18,464 nt of DNA from Chitinophaga pinensis (GCA_945861175.1 CAMATR010000005.1:1-18464); one strand, 5' to 3'; shown: positions 1 to 10,200, numbered from the stretch's first letter. Translations and numbers: made by a program. The notes: generated by a model not told the origin, from the sequence alone.

Positions 1-1800
1 CGTTTCGATATTAACCGAAACTTGATCAGTAGCGGTGCAGCCTGCTAAAGTTCCTGTTACTGAATAAACAGCATTGGATGCAGGCGCAAAAGCAACACCA
101 TTACTAACACCATTACTCCAAGAATAAGTGCTTGCTCCGGAGCCTGTCAACGTAACGGTCTGCCCATTGCAAATTGTGACATCATTTCCTGCAAAAACAT
201 TCGGTATTGGATTTACAGTAATAAGTACTTGATCTGTGCCTGTGCATCCTGTCGAAGCCGTACCCGTGACGGTATAGGTTGTTGAATTTAATGGCGTGAA
301 AGATGTGCCATTTGTCACACCATTCGTCCAAGTATAGTTTATGCCGCCTGATGCACTTAAGGTAACAGCGGTGCCTTCACATACAGTTTGATCATTCCCT
401 GCAGCAATGGTTGGGTTGGAATTCACTATAACATCCACTTGATCTGTGCCTGTACAGCCTGCGGCATTCGCACCTGTAACGGTATATGTTGTTGTTCCTG
501 CTGTAGGTGTGAACGCCGTATTGTTTGTTACCCCATTGCTCCAACTGTAGGTTGATCCGCCTGCACCAACTAAGGTAACCTGTGTTCCTTCACATACAGT
601 TTGGTCATTCCCCGCAGCAATTGTAGGAGGAGAACCAACTGTTACTGTAACAGAAGTAGTAGATGCACAACCAACTGCACTTGTACCTGTTATTGTATAA
701 GTAGTAGTATTACCAGCAGTAAAAGAAACTGTTGCTCCTGTTGTTGTACTTAAATTTGTTGCAGGTGACCAACTATAGGTAGAAGCACCAGAAGCAGTAA
801 CATTCACTGAACCTGACAAACAAACTCCTGCATTCGTCGAGGTAACAGTTGGAAGTGAGTTAACAATTGCAAGGACTGTTGTTGTAGAAGTACAACCAGA
901 AGCCGTGCCTGTAATTGTATAAGTGGTGCTGGCTGTTCCATTAAAAGAAACACTAGCGCCAGAGGTACCGCTTAAGCCGGTTGCAGGGGACCATGTGTAA
1001 GCTGTTCCACCAGCAGCAGTAATTGTCGTTGAACCACCAGAGCATATTGTTACAGGAGACGAAGTAATTGTTGGTGCAGCGTTTACGGTCACAACAACCT
1101 GGTCAGTTGCCGTGCATCCTGCAGCACTTGTTCCAGTAACTGTATAAGTGGCATTCGAACTTGTAGATGCTGTTACGGAAGCCGTATTTGTAGCACTCAG
1201 ACCAGTTGCTGGTGACCAAGTATAGGTATTTCCTCCTGTTCCAGTTAAAGTAGTGCTCGCACCATCACAAATAGCAATATCATTCCCTGCTCCAATGGTT
1301 GGTGTGACATTGACTGTAACCGTGGTAGATGCTGTAGCCGTGCAGCCACTCACATTGACAGTAACAGTATACGTTCCAGAAGCAGCTGTCGTTCCAGAAG
1401 GGATAGATGGATTTTGAACCGCAGACGTAAATCCGTTTGGTCCGGTCCAACTGTAAGTTCCGCCACCAGTGCTACTCAATTGAATTGTTGCTCCTGGACA
1501 GTACGGACCAGCATTCGTTGCTGTTGCTGAACAAGTTGGTGTGCTACAAGCAGGATCTCCTGCAGCAAGAACAGTAACTGTCGAAGCTGCTGTGCCCGAA
1601 CCACAAGAGCCAGTTCCCGTGACGGTATATGTTGTCGTTGCAGCAGGTGTTGCAGTTACTGTTGCTCCACTCGTTGCACTCAATCCTGTTGCCGGAGACC
1701 AGCTGTATGTATTTCCCCCGGTGGCTGTTAGTGTTGTGCTTTGGCCTGGACAAATTGTTGGAGAATTTACCGTAATTGGTGTAAATGTGGAACAACTGAT
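1..1800 (-). repeat. Eight tandem Ig-like protein repeats (70-76 codons each)
   Basis: Each unit has a cysteine after a polar lead-in (for example AGNDQTVCEG), a central Y-x-W core (TYSWSPATGLS or TYSWSNGV), then TTYTVTG and a second Cys. Approximate unit boundaries on the plus strand are 1-216, 217-420, 421-637, 638-860, 861-1080, 1081-1308, 1309-1545 and 1546-1800. The two units around 217-637 are closest: the DNA encoding AGNDQTVCEG recurs at an offset of 213 bases (around 374-407 and 587-620) with few differences, which suggests recent duplication. Units toward the N-terminus have diverged more. Confidence 0.8.
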
Positions 1801-2751
1801 TGTTGCTGTTCCAAAAAAGTTAAGTGGCAATGAGGTAGTCTGGTTGCTGTAATTCGATAAACATATCAGGTATTTTTGACCACAGGTGACATTTAGTTCG
1901 GGTTCAAAATTCGTGGCATCTCCTCCTGTAGGTAAAGGTGATGCAAGACCAGTAAAACCTTCACACGAGCCATTCCAATTACAACGAATTGGCGAAATAG
2001 AGTTCCCCAAAATCTGTGTACAGGTGGTTGGTCCAGAATATGGAAACATGATCCAATCTAAACATCCTGTACCATTATCGGCACCAATAGAAAACTCCAA
2101 AGTACCTGTAGAAGCGATGTTGACAACCATCCAAGTACTATTCAATTCGCCAGATAAAAGGCATCCAGAATTTGAAGAACCAGGATTCGTTGACGGATTT
2201 GATGTAGAGCCATTCAATTCATTAACTGCACCAAATCCACTCGGGTCTACCTGAAAAGATGAGTTAGTGCAAATATTTACAGATCCAGAACAATCAGATG
2301 CAATGATTGGTCCTGGTGGTGGTGGTGGTGGTGAGCCGCAAGCGTTACAAAGAACATTTGCTACCCAGCCAGTATAATTAACTGACCCGTCAGATGTAAA
2401 AACTAAAGTTAAACAGCCTGAAGTTGAGGTTATATTTCCTGGTATAGTTGTGCCTGTTAATGTTGCTAAAGGAGTTCCCGTAGCACTCGCACCATTGTAT
2501 ATCGTTAAAATGTCCCAATTATTTTCAAGGTTAAATGCCGTAAACTGCAATGTGACGCACTGACCAACTGTTGAGGGACATATCGTCTGAGTGCAATTTG
2601 CATTATCTGTGTAATTCCCTGAACCTCCTGGATCTAGATAGGTGCCACCGCATTGGTTATTTGTGTTCCCACAAGTCATTGCCGTTTGTGCTATGCAATG
2701 AGAACTGATAGTAAAGAAAATTAAAAAAATATAAAGAGATAGACGATACAT
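1..2751 (-). CDS. Secreted CUB-like / multi-Ig-repeat surface protein (partial, C-terminus beyond left edge)
   Basis: Reading back from an ATG at 2751-2749, the frame stays open for 917 codons to base 1, so the 3' end is missing. The first 22 or so residues form a signal peptide (MYRLSLYIFLIFFTISSHC, then IAQ). Residues about 24-141 look like a CUB domain: paired cysteines, a WDILTIYNG strand, and SGCLTLVFTSDGS before a final Cys pair. Six prolines, encoded by a (GGT)6 run at 2315-2332, link it to a second cysteine-containing beta-rich region (to about residue 315) with the STWMVVNI and FSIGADNG patterns common in Bacteroidota surface proteins. Eight Ig-like repeats follow. Such proteins are usually exported by the type IX system through a C-terminal sorting domain, which would lie outside this window; that part is inference. 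An adhesin or gliding-type surface role is likely, but no specific function can be given. Confidence 0.85.
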   Translation of the reverse strand, partial: MYRLSLYIFLIFFTISSHCIAQTAMTCGNTNNQCGGTYLDPGGSGNYTDNANCTQTICPSTVGQCVTLQFTAFNLENNWDILTIYNGASATGTPLATLTGTTIPGNITSTSGCLTLVFTSDGSVNYTGWVANVLCNACGSPPPPPPGPIIASDCSGSVNICTNSSFQVDPSGFGAVNELNGSTSNPSTNPGSSNSGCLLSGELNSTWMVVNIASTGTLEFSIGADNGTGCLDWIMFPYSGPTTCTQILGNSISPIRCNWNGSCEGFTGLASPLPTGGDATNFEPELNVTCGQKYLICLSNYSNQTTSLPLNFFGTATISCSTFTPITVNSPTICPGQSTTLTATGGNTYSWSPATGLSATSGATVTATPAATTTYTVTGTGSCGSGTAASTVTVLAAGDPACSTPTCSATATNAGPYCPGATIQLSSTGGGTYSWTGPNGFTSAVQNPSIPSGTTAASGTYTVTVNVSGCTATASTTVTVNVTPTIGAGNDIAICDGASTTLTGTGGNTYTWSPATGLSATNTASVTASTSSNATYTVTGTSAAGCTATDQVVVTVNAAPTITSSPVTICSGGSTTITAAGGTAYTWSPATGLSGTSGASVSFNGTASTTYTITGTASGCTSTTTVLAIVNSLPTVTSTNAGVCLSGSVNVTASGASTYSWSPATNLSTTTGATVSFTAGNTTTYTITGTSAVGCASTTSVTVTVGSPPTIAAGNDQTVCEGTQVTLVGAGGSTYSWSNGVTNNTAFTPTAGTTTYTVTGANAAGCTGTDQVDVIVNSNPTIAAGNDQTVCEGTAVTLSASGGINYTWTNGVTNGTSFTPLNSTTYTVTGTASTGCTGTDQVLITVNPIPNVFAGNDVTICNGQTVTLTGSGASTYSWSNGVSNGVAFAPASNAVYSVTGTLAGCTATDQVSVNIET

Positions 2752-3059
2752 AAATTAATGATAGCGGTTATTATTTTAAACGTAAATACTCTGATGAGGT
2801 TGCCGTTAATGAAGACAAAGTTAATAAAAAAACAATTTTACTCGAGAAAACGCTGCTACTCCACTGTTTATTGGCTGCAACTAAAATTACCCAATTTAAC
2901 CTCGATCTATGGGAATACCTTTTCTCTTTAGACAGCAAGAAATATTGTCCTCTCTATACTTTCTGACCATCCTTATTTACTTTCTGCCTTGAAAGTGTCA
3001 CATTGAGTAATTTGCATTCCCCTTGAAAAATTCGTTTCTTTGCACCCGAATTGCAGGAA
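2752..3059. other. Divergent intergenic region between the surface protein and era
   Basis: This 308-base AT-rich gap separates two divergently transcribed genes. It holds a consensus-like promoter for era at its right end. On the minus strand a TAACTTTG (-7-like) lies at 2823-2816, about 65 bases before the surface-protein start, but I see no TTTG at the expected distance upstream of it, so that promoter is only a weak candidate. I found no small ORF with coding character, no tRNA-like fold and no strong hairpin. Confidence 0.5.
3011..3042 (+). promoter_or_regulatory. Putative Bacteroidota-type promoter of era-der-ppx
   Basis: TTTG at 3011-3014 and TTTCTTTG at 3035-3042 are separated by 20 bases. 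They match the known Bacteroidota sigma-A pattern (TTTG at -33, TAnnTTTG at -7) with one mismatch. Transcription would start near 3047-3050, giving a very short leader before the ATG at 3060. No experimental support is available here. Confidence 0.5.
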
Positions 3060-3935
3060 ATGTCACACAAATCAGGTTTTGTAAGTATTGTTGGGAGTCC
3101 AAACGTTGGTAAGTCGACGTTGATGAATCGATTGGTGGGTGAAAAACTTTCAATCGTTACCTCAAAAGCTCAAACAACGCGTCACCGTATCTTAGGAATT
3201 GTTAACGATGAAAATTACCAGGTTGTCTTTTCTGATACACCGGGTGTTGTCAATGCGGCCTATAAGTTGCACGAAACAATGATGGAATATGTCAACGCCT
3301 CATTAAAAGATGCTGATGTTTTGATTTTCATTACAGACACTCGGGAAAACAAAATGAATCATGAAGAAACCCTTGAGAAAATCAAGAAGATTCGGGTGCC
3401 AGTAATTTGTTTGATCAATAAAATCGATTTGAGTGATCAAGAAAAGGTAGTGGAGAGAATATCCTACTGGAAGGAGCAATTGCCAAATTCCCTAATTTTT
3501 CCCATTTCGGCTTTGCATGACTTTAACGTTGAGTCCGTTTGGGAGAAGATTTTAGAGTTAATTCCAGAGAGTCCTGCTTATTATGACAAAGAAGAATTGT
3601 CGGATCGTCCGATGCGTTTTTTTGTTTCAGAAATCATCCGGGAGAAGATCTTTATGTTTTGCGAAAAAGAAGTGCCATACAGCTGTCAAGTCGAAATCGA
3701 AGAATACAAAGAGGAACCCAATATTACACGGATTCGTGCATTGATAATTGTAGAACGGGATTCACAAAAAGGCATAATCATCGGGAAAGGAGGAGAAATG
3801 CTTAAAAGAATTGGTCGCGAAGCACGACTAGAAATAGAAAAATTTATTGATCAAAAAGTATTCATGGAGACTTTTGTTAAAGTGGACAAGGACTGGCGAT
3901 CAACAGCAAATAAATTAAAAAAATACGGATATTGA
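3060..3935 (+). CDS. era: GTPase Era (ribosome small-subunit maturation)
   Basis: Era binds the 3' end of 16S rRNA and helps assemble the 30S subunit. The 291-aa product has a complete G domain: P-loop GSPNVGKS (12-19), switch I SKAQTTRHRI (35-44), DTPG (59-62) and NKID (120-123). A C-terminal KH RNA-binding domain carries GKGG at 242-245. The ATG at 3060 gives MSHKSGFVSIVG, the normal flavobacterial N-terminus; an in-frame TTG at 3051 would add three residues and is less likely. AGGA lies just before the ATG. The P-loop second residue is Ser where Arg or Asn is commoner, a minor variation. It is first of a co-directional cluster with der and ppx, all basic cell functions, driven from the promoter at 3011-3042. 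Confidence 0.96.
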   Translation: MSHKSGFVSIVGSPNVGKSTLMNRLVGEKLSIVTSKAQTTRHRILGIVNDENYQVVFSDTPGVVNAAYKLHETMMEYVNASLKDADVLIFITDTRENKMNHEETLEKIKKIRVPVICLINKIDLSDQEKVVERISYWKEQLPNSLIFPISALHDFNVESVWEKILELIPESPAYYDKEELSDRPMRFFVSEIIREKIFMFCEKEVPYSCQVEIEEYKEEPNITRIRALIIVERDSQKGIIIGKGGEMLKRIGREARLEIEKFIDQKVFMETFVKVDKDWRSTANKLKKYGY

Positions 3936-4013
3936 TCTAGTAAAGAGCAAAGAACATGAAGCCATTCACGCTGTTGGTATTTGTTCGATACTCCATACGC
4001 CTTCTTACCAAAT

Positions 4014-5324
4014 ATGAGTAATATAGTAGCAATAGTAGGTCGCCCGAACGTAGGTAAATCAACCTTGTTCAATCGCCTGACGGAGTCACGCAATGCGATC
4101 GTAAAAGAAATTAGTGGCGTAACACGCGACCGCTTATACGGAAAAGGTGATTGGAATGGTCTTCAGTTCTCGGTTATCGATACCGGAGGTTATATAAAGG
4201 GTTCTGAAGATATTTTTGAGGCGGAAATCAGAAAGCAAGTTGAAATTGCCGTTCAGGAAGCGACTGTTATCGTTTTTATGGTAGATGTTATGACCGGTAT
4301 TATTGATCTTGATGAAACAGTAGCCTCATTGCTTCGCAAAACGAAAAAACCGATCTTCATTGTTGCTAATAAAGTTGACAATACAGATAGGGTTGGTCTT
4401 TCATCGGAATTTTATCAATTCGGCTTAGGTGATGTCTTCGATGTTTCTGCAACGAACGGCAGCGGAACAGGAGAATTACTGGATGAAATAGTCAAGTATT
4501 TCGATAAAGCCGACGACTCTGCTAACGAGAAAGAAGAACTTCCGCGCATTGCTATTGTTGGAAGACCAAATGTCGGAAAATCATCTTTAGTGAATGCCCT
4601 AACTGGTGAAGATCGAAATATTGTAACAAATATATCAGGGACCACTAGAGACGCCATCAATACTCGCTTCAAAGCTTTTGGATTTGATTTTCTTTTAATC
4701 GATACTGCTGGAATTAGAAAGAAAGCAAAAGTTACTGAAGACATTGAATACTACTCCGTTTTGCGTTCCGTAAGAACGATTGAAAATTCTGATGTGTGTA
4801 TTTTTATGATTGATGCAGAGGAAGGACTTCAAAAACAAGATCTCCACATTTTCTATATCATTGAAAAAAATTCGAAAGGTGTAGTTGTATTGGTTAATAA
4901 ATGGGATCTTGTAGAGAAAGATCAAAATACGATGAACAAGTTTGAGGAAAACATCCGGAAACAATTGGCTCCGTTTAATGATGTTCCAATCATATTTACT
5001 TCTACAATCAACAAACAACGGATTCACAAAGCATTGGAAGCTACAATGGTGGTGCATGAAAACCGCACGAAAAAAATCGCAACATCTAAATTGAATGAAT
5101 TGATGCTTGAGATTATACAAGCAACTCCTCCTCCAGCGTTGAAAGGAAAGTACATTCGAATTAAATATGTGCAACAATTACCCACACATGCTCCAGCTTT
5201 TGCATTTTTCTGCAACTTGCCCCAATATATTCCAGACTCTTACAAACGCTTCTTAGAAAACAGACTAAGAGAAAATTTTGATTTCTGTGGCGTTCCTATT
5301 AAAATCTTCTTCCGAAAGAAATAA
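4014..5324 (+). CDS. der: GTPase Der (EngA), 50S ribosome assembly
   Basis: Der is a tandem-GTPase factor for large-subunit assembly. The 436-aa protein has two G domains: the first with GRPNVGKS at 9-16, DTGG and NKVD, the second with GRPNVGKS at 183-190, DTAG and NKWD. A C-terminal KH-like domain ends in GVPIKIFFRKK. The ATG at 4014 starts MSNIVAIVGRPNVGKS, the usual beginning; an upstream in-frame TTG at 3981 would add 11 unconserved residues. Its length agrees with Bacteroidota Der, shorter than the roughly 490 aa of E. coli. It follows era after 78 bases without an obvious terminator and precedes ppx by 9 bases, so one transcript is plausible. Confidence 0.96.
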   Translation: MSNIVAIVGRPNVGKSTLFNRLTESRNAIVKEISGVTRDRLYGKGDWNGLQFSVIDTGGYIKGSEDIFEAEIRKQVEIAVQEATVIVFMVDVMTGIIDLDETVASLLRKTKKPIFIVANKVDNTDRVGLSSEFYQFGLGDVFDVSATNGSGTGELLDEIVKYFDKADDSANEKEELPRIAIVGRPNVGKSSLVNALTGEDRNIVTNISGTTRDAINTRFKAFGFDFLLIDTAGIRKKAKVTEDIEYYSVLRSVRTIENSDVCIFMIDAEEGLQKQDLHIFYIIEKNSKGVVVLVNKWDLVEKDQNTMNKFEENIRKQLAPFNDVPIIFTSTINKQRIHKALEATMVVHENRTKKIATSKLNELMLEIIQATPPPALKGKYIRIKYVQQLPTHAPAFAFFCNLPQYIPDSYKRFLENRLRENFDFCGVPIKIFFRKK

Positions 5325-5333
5325 CTTTGGGGC

Positions 5334-6212
5334 ATGAAATACGGCGCCATCGATATCGGAACGAATGCTGCTAGACTTCTTGTTGGTGAAGTCGAGAAAA
5401 TAGGTGAGCATTCATTTATAAAAAAGATCTCTTATACTCGCGTGCCCCTGAGATTAGGAGAAGAAGTTTTTACTTCTGGAAAAATCTCTAAAAAAAAGTC
5501 TGAGGATTTCGTAAAAACAATTCAGGCGTTCAAACTCATTTCTGATATTTTTGAAGTAGAAAAATTGCGAGCTGTAGCGACATCTGCAATGCGCGAAGCA
5601 TCTAATTCAAAGAAGGTAATCGATAAAATCAAAGAAGAAACAGGGGTTGATATTGAAGTAATTAGTGGTAATGAGGAAGCTGAATTAATATTTGGAACAT
5701 TCTTTCTTCTAGATTTTGACAAAAGCATGCCATTTATTGTCATAGATGTTGGAGGGGGAAGCACAGAAGTTAGTGTTTTTGAAGGTGGGGAAAGAATCGC
5801 ATCTAAATCTTTTGAAATTGGCACTCTGAGATTGCTCAAAGAAAAAGTACAATCTTCTATTTGGATAGAAATCCATGATTGGATTGCAAAGCATGTAGAC
5901 ATGAAATCACCTCATCACATATATGGTACAGGAGGAAATATCAATAAAGTTCATAAACTGCTCGGGGCCGGACATTTGGAGGCAATCTCATTAAAAGAAA
6001 TGAAAACACTGCGCGAACAACTGAACTCAATAAGTATCGAAGAGCGTGTGGATGTTTACCAATTGAAGCCCGATAGAGCTGATGTGATCGTTCCTGCTCT
6101 AAACATTTACATTTATATTCTGGAAGAATTAAAAAGTAAAAAGATAATCGTTCCGAAGATTGGTTTATCAGACGGAATGATCTATCAAATGTTTCTTAAT
6201 TCCAAGAAGTAA
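5334..6212 (+). CDS. Exopolyphosphatase / pppGpp phosphohydrolase family (Ppx/GppA)
   Basis: This is an ASKHA-fold phosphatase expected to remove phosphate from polyphosphate or pppGpp. In the 292-aa protein the first phosphate loop is DIGTNAARLL (7-16), followed by ATSAMREASNS, the catalytic-glutamate region GNEEAEL, and the second phosphate loop IDVGGGSTEV. A late IYGTGGN is also typical. It has only the two N-terminal domains, as in short Bacteroidota homologues; E. coli PPX and GppA carry extra C-terminal domains. It starts 9 bases after the der stop, indicating shared transcription. Its stop is 2 bases from the stop of the convergent TonB-domain gene, with no terminator between them. Sequence alone does not tell polyphosphate from pppGpp as the substrate. 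Confidence 0.9.
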   Translation: MKYGAIDIGTNAARLLVGEVEKIGEHSFIKKISYTRVPLRLGEEVFTSGKISKKKSEDFVKTIQAFKLISDIFEVEKLRAVATSAMREASNSKKVIDKIKEETGVDIEVISGNEEAELIFGTFFLLDFDKSMPFIVIDVGGGSTEVSVFEGGERIASKSFEIGTLRLLKEKVQSSIWIEIHDWIAKHVDMKSPHHIYGTGGNINKVHKLLGAGHLEAISLKEMKTLREQLNSISIEERVDVYQLKPDRADVIVPALNIYIYILEELKSKKIIVPKIGLSDGMIYQMFLNSKK

Positions 6213-6214
6213 GT

Positions 6215-7132
6215 CTAATTTAGTTTAAATTTTATCGGTATTGTAAAATAAACATTGACCTTTTTTCCTCCATTTTCACCTGGAATCCAATCCGGCATCA
6301 TATTTACAACCCTCAATGCTTCTTTATCAATACTCTTTGATCCACTTACCCCTCTTAAAACCTCAGGCTTCATTACTTTCCCCTCTTTAGTAACAACAAA
6401 GCGAATGTAAACTGCACCTTCTAAACCTTTTTCTTTCTCAATTTCAGGATAGACCATGTTGGATTGAATGAACTTGAACATCTCTGGGATTCTACCCGGA
6501 TACTCCGGCATTTTTTCAGCGAAAGTTAATACCTCATCTTCACTTTGTGGAACAGGAGGCTCGGGAATTAGAATTCCCCCAGCTACAGGAGGCTCGGAAA
6601 TTAGAATTCCCCCAGCTACAGGAGGCTCGGGGCCAATTACTTTACCCATCAATATGGGTTTAGGATCAAGCGGGGCTGGATTCTTAATTATGGACTTTAC
6701 ACAAGCGGGCGGAGTTAGAGTTTTTAAATCAGAATTTAACGTATCTTTTTCTAGACCAATAGTGGATTGGACTGAAACGCTTCTGCTATTTGCAATAGGG
6801 TCAGGTGTCTTAATAGAAGAATTATCACTGCCACAAGACACCAAACTCATGCATACCAAAGCAAGAATTAGAAAAGATGTGTTCCCACCTTTTTTACCCA
6901 GGGCTTCGATCAATATTGGAATATCATCATGATGAAAATCAAATTGTGAACTGCGCATTCTACCACAGACTTTCTCTTCCCGATTTGAGAGTAAATAAGT
7001 AATGATCTCTGCTCTATTCATTGTCGTGAAATCCATTACGGGTTTTTCACATTTTTCGCAATGCCGAGAGATCAAACCAATTTTCATTTGATCCCAGTTC
7101 TCTTTGCATGGTTTGTCGATCTTAATGTTCAT
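6215..7132 (-). CDS. TonB C-terminal domain protein with cysteine-rich N-terminus
   Basis: The 305-aa product has three parts. Residues 1-80 are a cytosolic-type domain with Cys9, Cys25-x2-Cys28 (RHCEKCEKPVMDFT) and Cys56 (KVCGRM), a pattern seen at the start of many Bacteroidota membrane proteins and possibly metal-binding. A single hydrophobic segment lies at about 85-99, ending LVSC-G. A proline-rich spacer with an 11-residue repeat (PEPPVAGGILI, about 169-193) leads to a TonB domain at 208-305 (YPEIEKEKGLEGAVYIRFVV, then IPIKFKL). TonB domains pass energy from the inner membrane to outer-membrane transporters; no ExbB/ExbD is nearby. The LVSC could be read as a lipobox but sits too far from the N-terminus for a signal peptide. 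The outer-membrane protein gene just upstream on the same strand is a possible but unproven partner. Confidence 0.85.
   Translation of the reverse strand: MNIKIDKPCKENWDQMKIGLISRHCEKCEKPVMDFTTMNRAEIITYLLSNREEKVCGRMRSSQFDFHHDDIPILIEALGKKGGNTSFLILALVCMSLVSCGSDNSSIKTPDPIANSRSVSVQSTIGLEKDTLNSDLKTLTPPACVKSIIKNPAPLDPKPILMGKVIGPEPPVAGGILISEPPVAGGILIPEPPVPQSEDEVLTFAEKMPEYPGRIPEMFKFIQSNMVYPEIEKEKGLEGAVYIRFVVTKEGKVMKPEVLRGVSGSKSIDKEALRVVNMMPDWIPGENGGKKVNVYFTIPIKFKLN
6554..6630 (-). repeat. 33-bp in-frame tandem repeat in the TonB-protein spacer
   Basis: Two full 33-base units (6554-6586 and 6587-6619) differ at one base and are followed by the first 11 bases of a third (6620-6630). Each encodes PEPPVAGGILI or its Ser variant. 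Because the unit is 11 codons, copy-number change would lengthen or shorten the periplasmic spacer without breaking the frame. Confidence 0.9.
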
Positions 7133-7236
7133 AGTTCTGAATAAACTTTTAACTTTTACAACTTGCTGAAGATTAGGTTCAATAATGTGTGGTAATTTTA
7201 CAGTTCAGTTTTCGCTAATTGATCATAAAAAGGGAA

Positions 7237-10200
7237 TTAGAAGAAAGCCCTGAGTTCCATTCCACCGCTATGAATTGTTCGGCTATTTTCAGATTGTCTT
7301 CCGTTATATTGTATTGATAATTGCAGATTTTTAGATACAGATCGCTGATAACCGATATTCCAAGTATAATTAATTCCTGGTTTGAGCGCTTCCAAAATTT
7401 CAAATCCTAAAGCAGAGTTTTGATTCCCTTGGTAGCGAATGTTTACCATTTTTAAACTTCCTTGTAAACTTCCCTTTTCAGCTTGATTGAATTTGAAAGT
7501 TGATCCAATCTCGGTCAAAATACCGAGCTCACCCCCATAAAGAGCAGCATTGTTTTTTTCTGCATAACGCCCATCCAATGAAATTCGGAAAGTAGTTGTC
7601 GGCTGATAGATCAAACTTGGCTGAATAAAGAAATAATTGAGCGAGTAATTCCTCCCCGAAGTATAATCTGCTTGTGAATCTTTAACGCCTTGCTGGCCTT
7701 TCGCTTCAATTGTAATGACTTTTTTAATATTCCAACGGAACGATAGCTCATGGTACAAATTTGATTTTGAGTCAAAGCCAGTTGCCAAAAGTGTTTTATT
7801 TCGAAGGTCCTGAAAATTATATTCTGCCCCAAAAATGCTCGATGTACGATTAAAAAATAGGGAATTTTTTAAATTATAATTGCTTGAGATTAAATTGGTG
7901 TCTCTAATTTGAAGCGCAAAAGGATTGAATGCATCTGCCCCATTAAATAAATTTGTTTTTCGATTGATTCTTACCCTTACTTGATCTGAAAAGCGCGATA
8001 AAAATTTCTTAAAGCCTTTTTTTGAGGCCCAAATACGCTCTGGTCTCCAGTAGATCGACTGGTTTAATTCGTTGGAATAAGTTTTCATGTATTCATTACT
8101 TGGTGTAAAAACTCGGATATAACTGGCTTGATCAACGTACTGTGCTATTTCAAATTCATTTAAATCCTTCACGCCGTCGCTGTTATAGTCAATCCAGGTA
8201 AAAACACCTTGCCCGTCATTTACTTGAATGTATAAAAACTCTCTTTTCAATTCCAAACCGGATCCGACTTCATAAAAATTATTCCAAGTAAATGCACTTT
8301 TAAAAAGGCGTAACTCATGGTCAATCCGGCCAACAAGATTATTTTCAGGTGTTTGATTCAATAAAGTTGGATTCAGTACTTTGAGTTCGCGGTAACTCGT
8401 AATAATATTCAAGGTTTGATTTTTCAGCTCCGTCAAACGAATTTCTCCTCCAGCTGTTCGCGCTTTGGCCACGGGTGAGAGCATAGTACTATCGGAGCGT
8501 TGATCATAGCGCTCACGATAAAAAAGCTTATATATATTTTTAATTGAATCGCCGTTGGAAACGTAAAACTGGTAATCAAAAAATTGATAACTATTTGTTT
8601 CAAGTGCTATTTGGCCACCTGTAAAACGATTCAATTCGTGGTCGTCTATGTAACCAACTTTTAAAAATTTAAAATCCTTCGTTACCTCCGCTCTATGTCT
8701 GAAAAATTCATTTCTTCGGTCGGTTTCCCCTGAAAGGTAGCTCCCATCCCATCTTGCTGAAAAACCATTTTGTTTCCACTTTCCGTTCGTTGCGGATCGA
8801 ATTCCTCTGTATTCACTTCCTATCTGAAAATATTGTCCTTCTATATTCAGGTTCCCGAACGAACTGTTTTTAAAATTTGTCCCTATTGCGGTTGCAATTT
8901 GATTGCCTGTATAACCTTTGTTTCTTGTATTCCAATCACGATCAAATTCAACAGCGCGGTATTGCTCAATAGGGGTAAAATTTCTTTCAAGCGATTCAAT
9001 CTCCGCTTTTGTTTCCAATTGCCAGCGCGGCAAAGAATCTCGACTCAAAGGAATTACACCCGTTAATTTTGTTCGCTGTGCAAAACCTTTGTCATTTCCA
9101 CTGTCTTTAGCGGAAAAAGTATTCAGGTCATTTCCCGAATAAGCTAATTCAGATTCAAGAACAATATTCTTTCGAATTCTATAGGTAAAGCCGCTACTGA
9201 CCAATTGCTTTTGTTTCGGTGTAATAATTAAGCGAGAAGGGTTATAATCGCCCTGTGCGAGACCGGCAATGGGTGCCACCCACAAAAAAACTTTCCCCAA
9301 TGCATTGAAATTACTGAATACATAATTTCCGTTTCCAGACCCAACGTATGTAAACACAGCGCGGTAAAGAGCAGAGTCAGGATTAACAGAGCTCACCAGC
9401 ACCGAATCATAGCCTAATGAATCAACCATTTTGTACAGTACTTGGTTTTCATACCAACCAATAGAATCAATGCTATTTGTTGCAGCTAGTTCGAGTGAAT
9501 CCCCAATTTGAGTAAGTAATAATTTCTGAGAATAAGTCAATTCCTGCTGAAGAGTTTGATTTTTTGCATCTTGCTCCGAATACGCATTGAGCCAGAAATC
9601 AACCTTTTTTGAGGTATATGTAGTGGAAGTTTGAACCAATGAGCGCGCGTAATTCTGATCTGAATATTGAAACTCCACAACGATGCGTGAATCTTTCGTA
9701 ATCAAATTGCGTGACGTAAAAACTACTTCTGCAGAGTTATAATTGATAGTAAAATCAAACTCCTGACCCCGTTCTAACAACTTTCCATCAATATAAACCC
9801 TTTCTGTTCCGGCTAAGATTATAATAAAAGGTTCGTTTTCATTGCCTCGCAAGCGATAAGGGCCTTGGTTGCCTTCTACGCCTGTTATAATTTGACGGGC
9901 AAATTTTCCTTTTGAAAGCGCTCCGCTTAGCTCTGTTTTCCATACTTTCAAAGTGTCATCGGACCAGCGATAAGAGGCTGTCAATCCCTGTGCTCGTTTT
10001 TTATAAGTCAGGAAATACCCTTTCGGTTTATTGAGCCAAAAATCGCCTGCAATCAGTTTCAATCGATCATTGTAAATCTGTATAAAAACTTGATCAAACT
10101 CTTGCAGTTTACTTGTATTTCCATCGGGTTGAATAGGTAAATTGTCATCGGAAATCGATGCAAGTAGTTTAAGGTTTGGAGCGATCTCTCCTGAAAGTTC

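Noticed and set aside
1..1800. Regularly spaced similar sequence that could suggest a CRISPR array
   Set aside because: The units are about 210-230 bases, diverged, and keep an open frame with conserved Cys and Trp positions, so they are protein repeats.
1541..2254. Plus-strand ORFs of 103 and 122 codons and a minus-strand 83-codon ORF within the Ig-repeat gene
   Set aside because: They are out-of-frame shadows of the long minus-strand gene; low-complexity Thr/Val-rich repeats produce open antisense frames.
5322..5329. TAACTTTG at the der stop as a -7 element for ppx
   Set aside because: No TTTG lies at the required distance upstream, and the resulting transcript would begin inside or after the ppx start codon.
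6310..6350. Lipoprotein reading of the TonB protein from its LVSC motif
   Set aside because: The Cys is at residue 100, after an N-terminal soluble domain, so a signal peptidase II site is implausible; the hydrophobic stretch is better read as a membrane anchor.
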